Positions 37,202-48,542 of a stretch of 64,000 nt of DNA are shown here, piece by piece; positions within the stretch are counted from its first letter, which is position 1; each line of letters opens with the position of its first letter. The translations under genes and the position numbers were made by a program. Below the pieces are notes generated by a model. It saw only the letters and a list, made by a program, of their open reading frames with translations, was not told the DNA's origin and searched no databases. This DNA is from Microvelia longipes (taxonomy: Eukaryota > Arthropoda > Insecta > Hemiptera > Veliidae): positions 51,512,179-51,576,178 of the forward strand of contig JACMZG010001911.1 in NCBI GenBank assembly GCA_018340805.1, given 5' to 3'.

Positions 37202-37231
37202 GACGCGTTTCGGGACGTTTCCCATCTTCAG
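37202..37231 (-). ncRNA. Candidate minimal type I hammerhead ribozyme (left arm)
   Basis: On the minus strand CTGAAGA (conserved CUGANGA box) at 37,231-37,225 is followed by a stem GGGA-AACG-TCCC, then GAAAC GC GTC, that is GAA, a two-base-pair stem III and the cleavage-site GUC. Flanking ATACA and TGAAT bases can form stem I. One extra U between the CUGANGA box and stem II departs from the consensus. Confidence 0.5.
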
Positions 37232-37307
37232 TGTATAAATAAACTAAAATAATAAACTACTAAATAAATAAAAACTAAAATAAATAAACTTTTAGTTTAT
37301 TTATACA

Positions 37308-37337
37308 CTGAAGATGGGAAACGTCCCGAAACGCGTC
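37308..37337 (+). ncRNA. Candidate minimal type I hammerhead ribozyme (right arm)
   Basis: Same core on the plus strand: CTGAAGA 37,308-37,314, stem GGGA/TCCC with loop AACG (37,316-37,327), GAA then AC-GC-GT stem III and C (37,337). Stem I: TATTTATACA before the core pairs with TGAATAAAT after it at 8 of 9 positions. The predicted cut follows the GTC at 37,337. Confidence 0.5.
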
Positions 37338-37854
37338 TGAATAAATTGTAATAATATTGTGATAGACAAAGTATAATAAATAAGTTTTTTCTTTTTTAAA
37401 TATTGTGTTTTATTAATTATATAAAATGTGCAATTATCACAAAATCTCGGTCGAAACAACAAATTTTGTTATTAAAATTACATACGTCAAACTATAAAAT
37501 CCCAACTAATTATTGGGTGGTGAAATTTAACTTCGTCCATGAGTTAACCTTAACTAATAGTAAATGAATACTACAATTTTAGCTTAATCCAATAACTTCT
37601 AGAGTTTAATTGATTTTTTAGCTGACAAATTACTGTGGATTAATGACGTCATGTATATTTTATAAACAAAATTGGATTCGGGAAATTAAAAGATTCATTT
37701 TACCAAGTACCAAGTTCAAAATATTTCATTCTAGGTGGATATATTTCAAACAATAGCGTAAAGGAAAATTATCGAAATATTGGTATGAAATGTCTTAGAA
37801 TTAAATGAGGTTTCCCAAACAGGCAATATTACGCTATGCTTAAATTTACCTTTT

Positions 37855-38055
37855 TTAAAGTTACAAAAAGCGATGAGAAAATTACCTATTTTGGAACCAG
37901 AAAGGTGGAAAGCTCTGGAAAAGCTATATGAACACTTTAAGGTTAATGTGATATGGGTTCCTGGACACACTGGCATACACAGAAACAAAAAGGCTGATAA
38001 AGTAGCTTCAAGAAGTGGCATCTATAGGGCTTTGCGAACCAGAGCCAGCGAATGA
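37855..38055 (+). pseudogene. LINE RNase H remnant
   Basis: A frame of about 65 codons encodes RWKALEKLYEHFKVNVIWVP, GHTGIHRNKKADKVASRSG. The VIWVPGHTGIxxNxxAD signature is the C-terminal part of the RNase H domain found in non-LTR (I/Jockey/R1-type) retrotransposons. The usual NExAD glutamate is replaced (NKKAD), a sign of decay, and neither the upstream RNase H acidic motifs nor a reverse transcriptase is visible. It is a short fossil, stopped at 38,055. Confidence 0.75.
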
Positions 38056-38377
38056 TTAGTAGCACATAATTTATTTCATTCATCATAGTAGGAGGTTTGA
38101 CAAGGATAAAATAGTGGAGGATAGTATAGAGATAAGAAGTTGATTTCGGTGATGGTTAAAAGCACCCAAATGTGTGGTCTACTCACTAGGTTTGACCTCC
38201 CCACTCTTACTACTACTACTACTGAGTAATAGTAACTAAAATAAAAATGATTTGTTTGAACTCTTGTAAATTCGCTAACGGTTAAGTCTAGGTCCATGTT
38301 TTCTCTAAATAATTAATGTTGGTGCATCTGAAATGTTCCACTCGGTATATATACATACATCATATATTATCAAAACC

Positions 38378-38391
38378 ATATATATATATAT

Positions 38392-38479
<88 letters not shown>

Positions 38480-38482
38480 ATA
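38378..38482. repeat. (TA)n microsatellite
   Basis: TA tract of about 100 bases with TTATATAATA interruptions near both ends. Confidence 0.95.
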
Positions 38483-38489
38483 TTAAATA

Positions 38490-39245
38490 CATATTCTTTA
38501 CAGTCCCCTCTCATTCAGAAAATCCTCGTTTTCCTCCATGATTCTAACGTCATTAGCTATAACTTCATATCTCCCACCGATTAAATTGAAGTCCTTAAAT
38601 TAGCATTCATTTATGGAGTTAATCATAATAATAATGGTAGAGAATACATTTTATTAGTCAAAGCTTTTATGATAAAATCTTAGTTAAACAAATGTAACAT
38701 TTTAATGGCCTTAAGTAGAACATCATTGTTTCTATTTTTTAATAAAATTTGTTAATACACAAAATAATTTTCCTTTTTTTCAACTATTTTACATAATAAG
38801 GAGCATAATTTGAGTCATAAAAAATTGTGTAAAATGTTTAACCTAAAAGAACAAAGTGGGTGTCGGGTTTGAGTCCAGCGTTTCTTTCGTAGTATTTTTT
38901 ATTCTCATGTTTTCCTGAGTGTGCGAGTATTTTCTCATAGTAATTTGTATATTATTTCTACTCGTAATATAGTAATCATTATATTACTTCATATTTTTGT
39001 TAACTAAGCCTAGCAATGCCTAAAGCATTTTCTACTATGATAGTTTGACCTATATTTTTTAGAGTAATTTACTTCTTTTCTAGATTCGTGTCTGATTTAC
39101 ATAAATATAATATTTTTTTTAAATTGACGAGATTTATATTTTAATAATAACAATTTTAATAATAATAATAACAAGCACATTTCCCACTAGTTTGTAGAAC
39201 TGCTGATAAGTCTATAGTGCTTTACATTCTCTACGTTTAATAGCA
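38490..39245. other. Stretch without recognisable feature
   Basis: AT-rich. GTGTCGGGTTTGAGTCCAG at about 38,859 looks like a T arm or B box but is isolated. Confidence 0.3.
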
Positions 39246-39249
39246 ATCC

Positions 39250-39286
39250 CTATTCCGGGGTTCAAATCCCGGTCAGGGCAGTGTAT
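39250..39286 (+). repeat. tRNA-like 3' segment (SINE candidate)
   Basis: CCGGGG TTCAAAT CCCGG forms a perfect T arm, followed by TCAGGGCA like an acceptor strand. No matching 5' acceptor strand or A box upstream, so not an intact tRNA. Confidence 0.4.
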
Positions 39287-39359
39287 ATTTACTTCCTTCG
39301 GTGCCAAATGGTATGCTAATAGTGTTCTACAAACATATAGAAGTTTGTAGCAGTAGTTT

Positions 39360-39600
39360 TAACAAGGGTTGGCATAATCAGGCCTTTTTTGCCAACTACT
39401 TGCCAGGCCAGCCACCCTGGTCTACAGGGGCTCAAATCGGCAGGCAAATCTCTATCTTTTTGTAATTAATTATTGCAAACAGATAATTGGTCCCTAATCT
39501 CCCCTCTGGAGGGGATATCTCCAAAGACATCGGTGAGGAGATCTCAATTAGTCCTCCCTACCAGAGTGTCGTCCTCACTATTTAGTATTCCACACCAAAA
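39360..39600. repeat. GC-richer repeat, partial match at 51.7 kb
   Basis: CAGGCCTTTTTTGCCAACTA resembles GGGCCCTTTTTGCCAGCT near 51,775, in the same surroundings of a short intergenic GC-rich block. Contains the palindrome CTCCCCTCTGGAGGGGA. Possibly a SINE body linked to the tRNA-like segment at 39,250. Confidence 0.3.
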
Positions 39601-39778
39601 AAAGTAAAATCTTAACCATGTGTGTGCCTCGCACTCTTCTAGATAATTAAAGCTTAACCTTATCTTCCTGCCACTTGGGGTAAATTTGTCAGACCTATAG
39701 CTTTTTGTCATATTGTTAAAATGTTAGTGTCTAGTTACGATTTCTACTGTCATTTACTTATAGAGTATAGTATATAAT

Positions 39779-40160
39779 TTGATACTACTGAGTTATGCTA
39801 AACATGAATATTTGACACAATATAATCGTGTGAGAGACACCAAGGAAATAAAACAAGTAAAATGCAATGCTATACATCGGGGAATTGTTCCATTATTGGT
39901 CTCGACAAAATACGTCATATCCTATTTTGTTTCGTTACGTCTAACTCATAAGGGCGCCGACAGAGCATGAACTTACTCCACCACTTTACTTAAATACTAA
40001 TGATTATATTCTTAGGTATTTGTGAAGGACAAAGTTTAGATCAGGCTCAGTCGGCACCATGATGTGTTAGGCATAACAAAACATAGTGAGATATGACATC
40101 ACGTTGATCTTAATGATGACAAATATCAAATTAAAGAACAGTTCCCAGATGTAGCACTAC
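39779..40160 (+). repeat. Foldback family D, copy 1
   Basis: GATACTACTGAGTTATGC, CACAATATAATCGTGTGAGA, TTTCGTTACGTCTAACTCA, GGCGCCGACAGAGC on the left arm, with inverted counterparts GCTCAGTCGGCACC, GATGTGTTAGGC and TCTTAATGATGACAAAT on the right. Diverged from copies 2 and 3. A 63-codon frame inside is repeat-derived. Confidence 0.6.
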
Positions 40161-40169
40161 ATTTAAGTT

Positions 40170-41260
40170 TAATCCTGTAAATTAGACATTGCATGCATTG
40201 TTGTAGGGATTATTATAAACAAAATGAATAATTAAATAAAATAAAATTTAGCTTGTTACTTTTCCTAGGTATCTCTCGCACAATTATATTATGTCTACTC
40301 AAGCAGTGTGTCACTATAAGGCCCCAAAAAGTGAGCTACATATTCCAATTTTAAGAATAACTTATTCTCTTCCTCTTTGTGCATTTAATAGTGTATTGTT
40401 AAACAAAATCACTACTTAAAGGAAGCAGGTTACCAATTCCTTAATTTCTCAGTGTAAATACAGTATTGTTCACGATGTTAAGAAATAACCATTCAAATTT
40501 AGGTTACTGTGAAAGTTATTTTTAATTAAAATCAAATAATAGAAAGTTTTAATATGGGTCATCTTTAATTACCTATTAAAATATATGATGATACAGTTTA
40601 TTTATTACATAATAGCCGCATTTTGAAAAGGAGATGGGTGTCAGGAATGATGTCATAAAGTTTTATAATATACTTGTTTTGACCATAATATTTTATAGGT
40701 AGGTGGGTATTAAATGAAACTTGGCAGAAAGAAATTTCACTACATTTCTGAAGTGTAGGACTTGCAAAGTTAAGTTTTTTAAAAATCTTTATAATTAAGA
40801 TGAGCGCATTTTAAACCATATATAATAAGGAAACGTAGAGTATTATTAACTAAAATTATTGATACAATAGGAATGAAAACAACAAATCGAATTAATGCAG
40901 ACATATTAAATCAAAATATTTTATTAAAAATTATAGTTTGACATATATTGTACTTTAGCTGTTTAAAAATGCCAACTTTAAATAGAAGTCAGGGTCAACG
41001 ACCAATGTACTTCTTTAAAGCACGGAACTTAAACTTCGACATACCTTGTGGCCATACTTTCGTTTTTATTCCATGATTTCATATTTTCTCCAAAATATTA
41101 TTAATATCAGGACTTTCAATTTCAGTTATGACATATTTATATATGACTTATTTTTATTAATGTTTTAAACCGTTAAAGCGATATAATATTTATTTATGTA
41201 TCAAAGGAGCGATCAGCTATTTTTTCATAGTTTATAATTTGGTTCTTGAGGTGAGGTCAA
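40170..41260. other. Stretch without recognisable feature
   Basis: AT-rich, nothing matched. Confidence 0.3.
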
Positions 41261-41299
41261 AAAACCAAGATTATTGATCCCAAGGCGAAATAGAGCGGA

Positions 41300-41935
41300 A
41301 ATGGGATTTGTTCCTGAGGCACAGCCTGGAAAAAAATACTGAGAGATATTTCCTCTTGTGGTGCATACAACATTTAATCTCGAAAATAAAGAATGCTTTA
41401 CGCATTTAAGAGTTAATAAATAATATAAATAACAAATTTAATTTTATACTTATCTATATAAAGAACACTTATCTATATAACTTATCTATATAAAGAAACA
41501 TCTTTCTTATAGAAAGAAATAACTGATGAAACGAATTTAAAGAGGCTTCAATTCTATAAAATGAATATATTTTAAGCTATAACTATTTCGTTCTCATTTG
41601 TGTCATCTTCAGGCTTAAGCCATCTTATTGGGCAGGTATTAGATTAAAATAAGTTAAATACACTATAAATAAAAATAAACAAGTAAATAAATTTAACAAA
41701 AACAATAAACATAAGGATATGTTTGTAATAACCGTACCTAAGGTAATAATAATTAAACTAAAGAAGTAATACGTCAGACTATTTTTCAGTTATAGTTTAG
41801 TTCTATTCCAGAAGCGAAGCTACGAAAAAAAACAGTAAAAAATAGGTATTTACTTCTGTGGTGCATACAAAATTTTACCTCCAAAAGAAAGAATACTATA
41901 TGCATTGAAGACTTAATTAATAATATAAATAACAT
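41300..41935. repeat. Pair of direct repeats bracketing a hammerhead-like motif
   Basis: 41,300-41,440 and 41,828-41,935 share TGGTGCATACAA, AATTTNANCTC, AAAGAAT, and TTAATAAATAATATAAATAA in the same order. Between them the minus strand reads CTGAAGATGACAC and GAACGAAATAG (41,612-41,583), reminiscent of the hammerhead boxes at 37.2 kb, but the stem between them does not pair well. Possibly a decayed element related to the one at 37.1 kb. Confidence 0.4.
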
Positions 41936-41949
41936 TTACTTGTTTAATT

Positions 41950-42640
41950 ACAATTTATGGTTAAACGATCCTCTTTAAATACCTAAACCGGTCTCAAAAA
42001 AATATAAATATAATGAAAAAAATAAAAATATTGTAAAATAAAATACTAAATACATAAAACATGAAAAAGTATTAATAAATATTCAAGCTTTATAACTTTT
42101 AAATACAAATAGGATCAATATAAATATTGTTAAAGAAGAGGATCAGGATAATTCAGTTTTTGTTAGAACATTAAACTAAAAATGAGGAAGATAAAACAGA
42201 AAAATACTTTTGTAGAAATGCAAGTACGAAAAACAAAATTGAAAAAGCAAATGAGAAAACCAAGAAAAAATTGTTATGCGGGGCTACTGCTCAATGGTAA
42301 AAAATAGTTTTAATCAAATTATTATTATAATATTGATTTATTAATCAATTAAAAATCATAAGGTCATTGCTATCAATATCTTTACGTTCTAATTAACTGC
42401 ACGTCTAATTCTTTCATCTATAATATAATTATTATGCAATCCAATTAAATAATAATAACAGACACTGCATTGTATTCTAATTATGACAATATTGAGTCAT
42501 GCGTCTACAAAAGCTATCTTGCTTCCAAATTATATTAAATTATTCTTGCTCCCAAAAGGAAACCTCATTAGCTCATTTTTCCTTCGGATATTCGCTAAAT
42601 GAATACAGATTAGAGTTACTATAGGTCTCAGTGTTAACTT
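41950..42640. other. Stretch without recognisable feature
   Basis: AT-rich low-complexity sequence. Confidence 0.3.
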
Positions 42641-42644
42641 AAAT

Positions 42645-42705
42645 TTCAGGCGCGACGGTCCGTAAGCCGGGCGAACTCTCTTTGAAATTCGCGCTTTCTT
42701 GCACA
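42645..42705 (-). repeat. Repeat family H, copy
   Basis: On the minus strand AGTTCGCCCGGCTTACGG then ACCGTCGCGCCTGAAATT resembles the units at 62,163-62,370 (TTCGCCCGACATGCGG, ACCACCGCGCC). Confidence 0.5.
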
Positions 42706-42879
42706 TCAATCCAATTTTTGCTTAAGTTTTCGGTTTATATTTAATAACATGAGCAGTAGCTCCATAAAAGGTTTATTAAGTTTTAGCAAGTTTTAGTTTT
42801 AGCACTGCAAGGCACAGCATTATTTGCACTTATTATAAGCCTGTTTATTTATTAGTTTTGCGAAAGTTTCGTGATCAGA

Positions 42880-43045
42880 GACCGCTACTTAAAACGGATT
42901 TTAAATACAGTTTCGTGTCCCCCTCCCCTTTATCACACGAGCTATCTCATTAGCGAATTAAAGCGAGTAAACGCTTTCATTAGCGCATAACGCGGGTCTC
43001 TTAATTAATTAATTAAGTCGCAAGTAATTAAAAGTTCCTCCTAGT
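42880..43045. promoter_or_regulatory. Candidate regulatory patch with homeodomain-type sites
   Basis: Non-repetitive, higher-complexity stretch with ATTAGCGAATTAAAGCG, GCTTTCATTAGCGC, AACGCGGG, TTAATTAATTAATTAAG and AAGTAATTAAAAG. The density of TAAT and AATTA cores could mark an enhancer, but in such AT-rich DNA this can occur by chance. Confidence 0.2.
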
Positions 43046-43049
43046 GAGG

Positions 43050-45040
43050 CCTAACCCTGATCAGAACAGTAAATAAATCTGGGCTCTGTTCCCGAGATAG
43101 GCCTTTCCTAACCATCCATAAAGGCTTTAGGCAGAAAGATCTTTTTCAGCGTCATTCCTAATCCTCAAATCTGCTTCTCTGCTAATCGAATCCTCACATA
43201 AGAATCGTGATGTGCGGTAATTTTACTGAAATTGTCAGTTATAGAAAAATTGTCACCTTCCTCTAAATTTAAAAATACGATATACGGTGCAAAATTAATT
43301 TCATCTATGGAAATTCGCTAAAAGTACTACGGAATAAAATACATAATACAATTGTTACAGAAGTAATGGTACGATCATAAAACTAACACACTAAATTATA
43401 TACAGTGTTCTGTATAAACCACTATAGTGATATATTACTGTTACATCGATATGAATAACATTAAAGCAAGTAGTTCTCACGTTTTGTATGAAAATTACTC
43501 ATAGATCAAGTTTAGCTAGAACTTTAGCACCGAGCTTTAGTGTTATTTTACAAAAGTCATTATAACAATGTTCATGATTCGTATAACTTGACCTACATTA
43601 CATATTATTTGTTATATCTTCCTTAAAGTTATTTTTGTGCTATTTTACAAAAAAGAATTTTTAACTAAAAATTTTTTTCTTAGATGTTATTTCAGGTTAA
43701 TGTCATCATACATATTTCATACCCTCGATAGGATCTGTACTTTTATATGTTTGTTTGTATTTTTGTACTGTTTTATTCTAGGAGTGAAAATTATAATAAT
43801 TTCCCTATAGCATTGACTTGATCCAAGAATAGAAAAGGATTGTATTTTTTAAATGTTTGCCTATAATAATTAGAGATCATTTCATTTAAGCGGTTAATAT
43901 CTCTCTTTTTAACAGGAAGAAAATTGAGGACTCTATATTAAGACCATTCCATTTCCATTTTAGCAGGATGATCGTAGGACACGATTTTGAAGATGTAGGG
44001 AGGAATAAGGGAATAATTTAAAAAAAGAAGGATATTAAAAAGAGGTTTCCTTACCAGGCTTTCTAAAAAGAAAGATCTGACAAGTGAATTACTCACTAGG
44101 CTTGTCCATCTCGCTTTTACTACTGCTATTAACCCCTTTTTCAACGGAAAGTACTACAAAAGTGACTCTTATAATTCAGCATTGAGTCAAACACTGATAA
44201 AGAATCCGAATATAATATTTTAAACATTTATATCTTGAGTGTGAGCCTAGCGATCTCAAGGGAAAGCCATTGAGTAAACATTTCATTTTGAACACGAGCG
44301 TACAGCAATTTAGGCATCGCGTTTCCATTTTTTTTTCTCTAAGCTCACGCTTAGAGAAACCTAAGTGAGCAAACCTTTAATCTCATGTATAGTCTTAGTA
44401 GTACCTAACATTTAACTGGTTATCTTCAATAAGAATTGATACCAGGAATGATAAATCTTACGGATACACATTGACAGAGGTGAGACATTATAACTGGTCG
44501 GAGGAGTTATAGTAAGAAGTCGCAAGGAATTAAAACTCCTGGAGACAATCCTATATCTCACAAACCTGTAGATGACTTTCACTCCTTCTAAACAAGCATC
44601 CTTTAATCTAATAAATCTGTTGACTCGTCTTTTTCAATCATTCTCAACAAAACATGTTTTCTTCTTCCTAGGTAAAATCTTCTAAAAAACCATCCTCTCA
44701 TTAAATAAATCAGTTAACTCGTCATTGTCAAACGAGATAACTGCATTCATTTTTTCCTCTTCAATTTTTTTCTTTTCCTCTTTTCACTTTTTCTTTCCTC
44801 TTTTCATTCTTTGTCTTTTCCTCTTTACATTAATTTCTTTTTTGGTGCAATCACTTACTTCTTCAAGTAAAACTATTTTCTGAAAAAATAAGTCAGTCAA
44901 TTTGTGCTTCTCAATTATCATCTTAACTAAAAATTACATGCTCCTCATCCTCATCTCTTGGTAAAATCACAAGAGGTGATTAATAAACAAATAGTAGTAA
45001 ATTAAGTCCAACACCAATCAATAATCAATTGGGATGTTTG
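43050..45040. other. 2-kb stretch without recognisable feature
   Basis: AT-rich. A pyrimidine-rich region (44,760-44,830, repeated TTTTCCTCTTTTCA) is the only structure noted. A segment ACTCACTAGGCTTGTCCATC at 44,091 resembles ACTCACTAGGTTTGACCTCC at 38,182, a small shared repeat. Confidence 0.35.
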
Positions 45041-45046
45041 ATGTTG

Positions 45047-45572
45047 GTTTTGATCAAGGATCTTGAATAAAGGGATGACGCATTAAGGAACATTTCTGAC
45101 CCATGGAAGTTGTATGATATAGAGAAATAGGAGCAAACTTACCTTCCCCTTTGGTTATAATGAAAAAAGGCGCCAAACGCAGGTTATGATGCAAGATTGT
45201 CGAGTTTGATTCTAAACTTTCTTCTATGCTTTTCGTGATTGTTACATTTGTGGTTTTGTTAAGTCATTTGTGCTTATTTAATTTTAAATTTTGGACTATA
45301 CTTCAGAGAGTGATAATTTAAACGTGTTTATAACCTTCTTAAGCAATAAACAATGGGAAACCATTGAGAGGTAAGTTTGCCTCTAAAATTTAAGACCTGC
45401 GTTGTTTAAAGAATTGTAAGCATTCGCAGTTTGTACCAAGCATGTGCAGATGGTTTTTAACGTGTAATTCGTGTTCGATTCTCCCTTTTTTTTGGTTTAA
45501 ATTCTTTTTTGTATGGCAAACCGACTTTATTGTAGTGCGTCATCCCCTTTATTCAAGATCCTTGGTTTTGAT
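45047..45572. mobile_element. hAT-like MITE with perfect 8-bp target duplication
   Basis: The element spans 45,055-45,564 (510 bp) between identical octamers GTTTTGAT (45,047-45,054 and 45,565-45,572). Terminal inverted repeats of about 27 bp: CAAGGATCTTGAATAAA-GGGATGACGCA left and, inverted, CAAGGATCTTGAATAAAGGGGATGACGCA right, differing by a single-base indel. 8-bp duplications and CA..TG ends point to the hAT superfamily. The interior has no transposase frame. Confidence 0.88.
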
Positions 45573-45579
45573 AGATGAC

Positions 45580-47035
45580 AGGGATTGACAAATCAGGGTA
45601 AATTCACTTGACTATTCAAGGTCACGCTTCATTAGCTCAGCGAGATGATGTGTTAATTTTTACTGCGTTATGATGTATTTTCCTCATGCAGTAAGTGACC
45701 TTAATGTGTACCGACTACACTTATTCAGTAATCAACAGATAAAGTCAAACCACCAGATGAGTACCTTCTGGATAAATTTACGTACTGTTATTCCTTCTAA
45801 ACGGCCATCCTTCGACTAAACAGATTCTTCTATTAATTTTATCTTAACTTCATATTTCTTCTTCTTGGTTAATCACTTGATTCTTCTAAACATCTATCCT
45901 TGATCAACCTTTTTACTCATCGTACTCATTATCTCCACAACACATTTCCTTTTAATATATTTTTTTCTCATTGTCTTTCTTCTTTTTCTTTGATATAATC
46001 TCATCCTCCTTCAACAAGATTATCAACAACGTCTTTATATAATTACATAACTCATTCATTGTTTCATACTTAATTCACCATTCAAATATAACTAAGGATT
46101 AAATCTTATTCAGTACAAGTACAGTCCTAGTCGCGTCTGGAGCGTTATTTTAATAAACAAAGAGTTAACTATCTATAATCCTATATTACATAATTTTAGA
46201 AGGTTGAAGATCGATCTTCGGCTAAAAAAGGAATAAAAACACATTTTAAATACCCTTGGCTAAAAATTAGATTTTAAAAATATAGTTAACTTCCTTTCCT
46301 GAGCTTAAATAAAGCAACCTATTGGTCCCTAAATTGTAAAGAAATCAATCCATTAAATGCAAATCTTAGAACCGATGATATATTGTTTCTAGTTAAATGA
46401 ACATTTATTGAAATTAAACTTTTCTTTCTTTATAGGACAAGAAAGTAAGCAATTTCTAATTAGAACCCTGGAGTTTTTGAACATATTAAATAATATTAAG
46501 TATCATAATTCCGATAAGATAATGATTATCTTAGCGAGTAAGATTTCTATCTCTATAGTCTAATCTAGAACTCAATATAGATTCAACCGTAGAAATCGAT
46601 ACAAGGATCTTTGCAGATTTTTAAGGACATCTTATTTTTACAATAACTTCTTATAATGATATTAAAAATGTATTTCATTCATTATTTATCTAATTACTTC
46701 ATTGTGTGAAAATGGACTGATATCTTATTGTTAGTATTTTATTGTATTTTAATTTTTAACAGACAGCAGTGATCAAAAATCTGAATGACTTACAAAAAAA
46801 CTTACACAAATATTTTAAACCAATATCTTAAAGTGTCCTTAATTTATAAAACTCGGTATACACGAAAATAAGCTCTCAATATTTTCGAATTATATTCTAT
46901 TGCGATGGCATGATATGTCATTAAATGGTAAAAGGTTTGTAGTCGCATCGCAGAGATTCACAGTATTATTATTCTACTCTTAATTATAATCAATTATACG
47001 CCAATAAGTATAATAAATCTTGCGAGAGTGTTGGT
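45580..47035. other. Stretch without recognisable feature
   Basis: AT-rich, nothing matched. Confidence 0.3.
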
Positions 47036-47040
47036 GACTA

Positions 47041-47400
47041 CTTGATAGGTGTAAGCATAGATACTAAAGAGGCCCTATAGGTTAAATTTTGGAACATCGA
47101 AAAAGTAACCTGAGCGCCTCGCTTATAAATGCAATCAAATATTATCAGTATAATAATCAGGACAACATTTCAGTAACTTGTACAATAGAGCGTTATAGTT
47201 AGAAATGCAAATCAAAACATAAGCAATGTGCGGGAAACTGAAAACAATTGATTTATTATAACCTTTCCTTACTCTTGGAGGAAAGGTCCAAACCTCTTCA
47301 ATCAGGTTACACAGAGCCCTAAAAAGATGTTTCAGGCCTCTCAGTGTAATGAGACAGGCTATGTCTCCTCTAGTATATATCTCTATAGGACTTAGGTCAA
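47041..47400 (-). repeat. Repeat family E, copy 1
   Basis: GAGGCCCTATAGGTTAAATTT, CATCGAAAAAGTAACC at the left, then GATTTATTATAACC, CAGGTTACACAGAGCCC, TTTCAGGCCTCTCAGTG and AGGCTATGTCTCCTC. The whole order recurs inverted at 55,860-56,165. Confidence 0.75.
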
Positions 47401-47409
47401 AATTAAAAG

Positions 47410-48535
47410 GCCCTAACTATGGGTAAATAAATCATGCTAAAACAGACTATTTTCATGAGCTTAGAAATACTTTTAGGACAAGTTTGACGTGTACTTAATG
47501 GGGCTAATTAAGAGAACTATAGCATAGTTGTCTGCGTAGGCCAGTGTTTTTTCCTTAGTTTAAGACATTAGATCGGGCAGGTTAGTTTCAAATTTCGTAC
47601 CTTTTTTACTAAGAATTAATACATTCAAGAACAATTTATATTTCAACATAAGAATTCGGTATTAGAACAGAAGAACGAAGAAGATATTTCAAATATTAGT
47701 CAAGGTTAGTCATATTTAGACAAGTGACATTTTATCATTATCATCAAAACTTACACACGACTACGCACCAACAGTATTGACACATTTAAACAAACACACA
47801 CTGACATACAGGTAATAACAAATTAAACGTAGATTAAACACTGTCCTTGAGTTTCATGAAATATTTCACCAGGACCAAGGACACCAACAAATTAAATATT
47901 TAATTATTATTAAGAATTTCAACAGTAGTAAGGAGAGTCACGTGACAAAGTAAGAGTGAGTTATCATAGGAAAGGAGAGTTGAAACAACCGTACAAATTA
48001 TTTTGAACATTATTTATTTATAATTTACGGCATAGGCATATGTACAACATAAAAAAAAACAACCATTAAGTCATTTTTCTTTCGGAAATTCGAAGAATTT
48101 ATTTTATAGTTGGTATGTGAGTAATAGTCTCCCGAAGCTGTTGAAAACGTTGATCACAGGGTTTGTTGGCTATTCAGTAGGAATCAATAAACATCATTTA
48201 TGTCTCAAGTTTTAATTAATTCAAGAACTCGGGCAGAATAGATTGCTATATGTAAGGAAATTAGAGTGCGTAAAAAATCTCACTATTCTAATGGTACCAT
48301 ACATTGTCTTTAGAAAAAGGCTTAAGGGTGTGCGTGACACCATGTTTTTCGTACAGCTCGAATTATTTCGTCACACATTGATATAGAGACATACATTTTC
48401 TACAGCGGCTAAAATAGTTATTTAAATAAATCGCTCTTTTTCGAATTTATGTTTCTAATCATTCTTAGAAACTCATTTTTGTTCTTCTTAAAAAATATTC
48501 TTAAAAGATTCTTTTATGGGTTCACTAACAAATTT
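47410..48535. other. Stretch without recognisable feature
   Basis: AT-rich, nothing matched. Confidence 0.3.
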
Positions 48536-48542
48536 GGTGTAC

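Larger units (their letters stand above)
37102..37485. mobile_element. Inverted-repeat element with paired hammerhead motifs (Penelope-like)
   Basis: Arms 37,116-37,249 and 37,290-37,426 are inverted copies that differ only by a 3-4-base indel near AAAAACTT, separated by an AT-rich 40-base spacer. Identical 13-mers TAAAATTACATAC lie at 37,102-37,114 and 37,473-37,485, a possible target duplication, although about 45 bases of other sequence separate the right arm from its copy. Each arm carries one hammerhead-like core. Inverted terminal modules with minimal type I hammerheads are known for Penelope-like retroelements. No reverse transcriptase or GIY-YIG frame is present. Confidence 0.65.

Noticed and set aside
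37746..38021. 91-codon minus-strand frame overlapping the RNase H remnant
   Set aside because: It is the antisense of a frame with a clear RNase H signature, and it shows no domain of its own.
39250..39286. Intact tRNA gene
   Set aside because: Only a T arm and a possible acceptor strand are present; no D arm, anticodon arm or 5' acceptor match. Same for 27,155 and 34,031.
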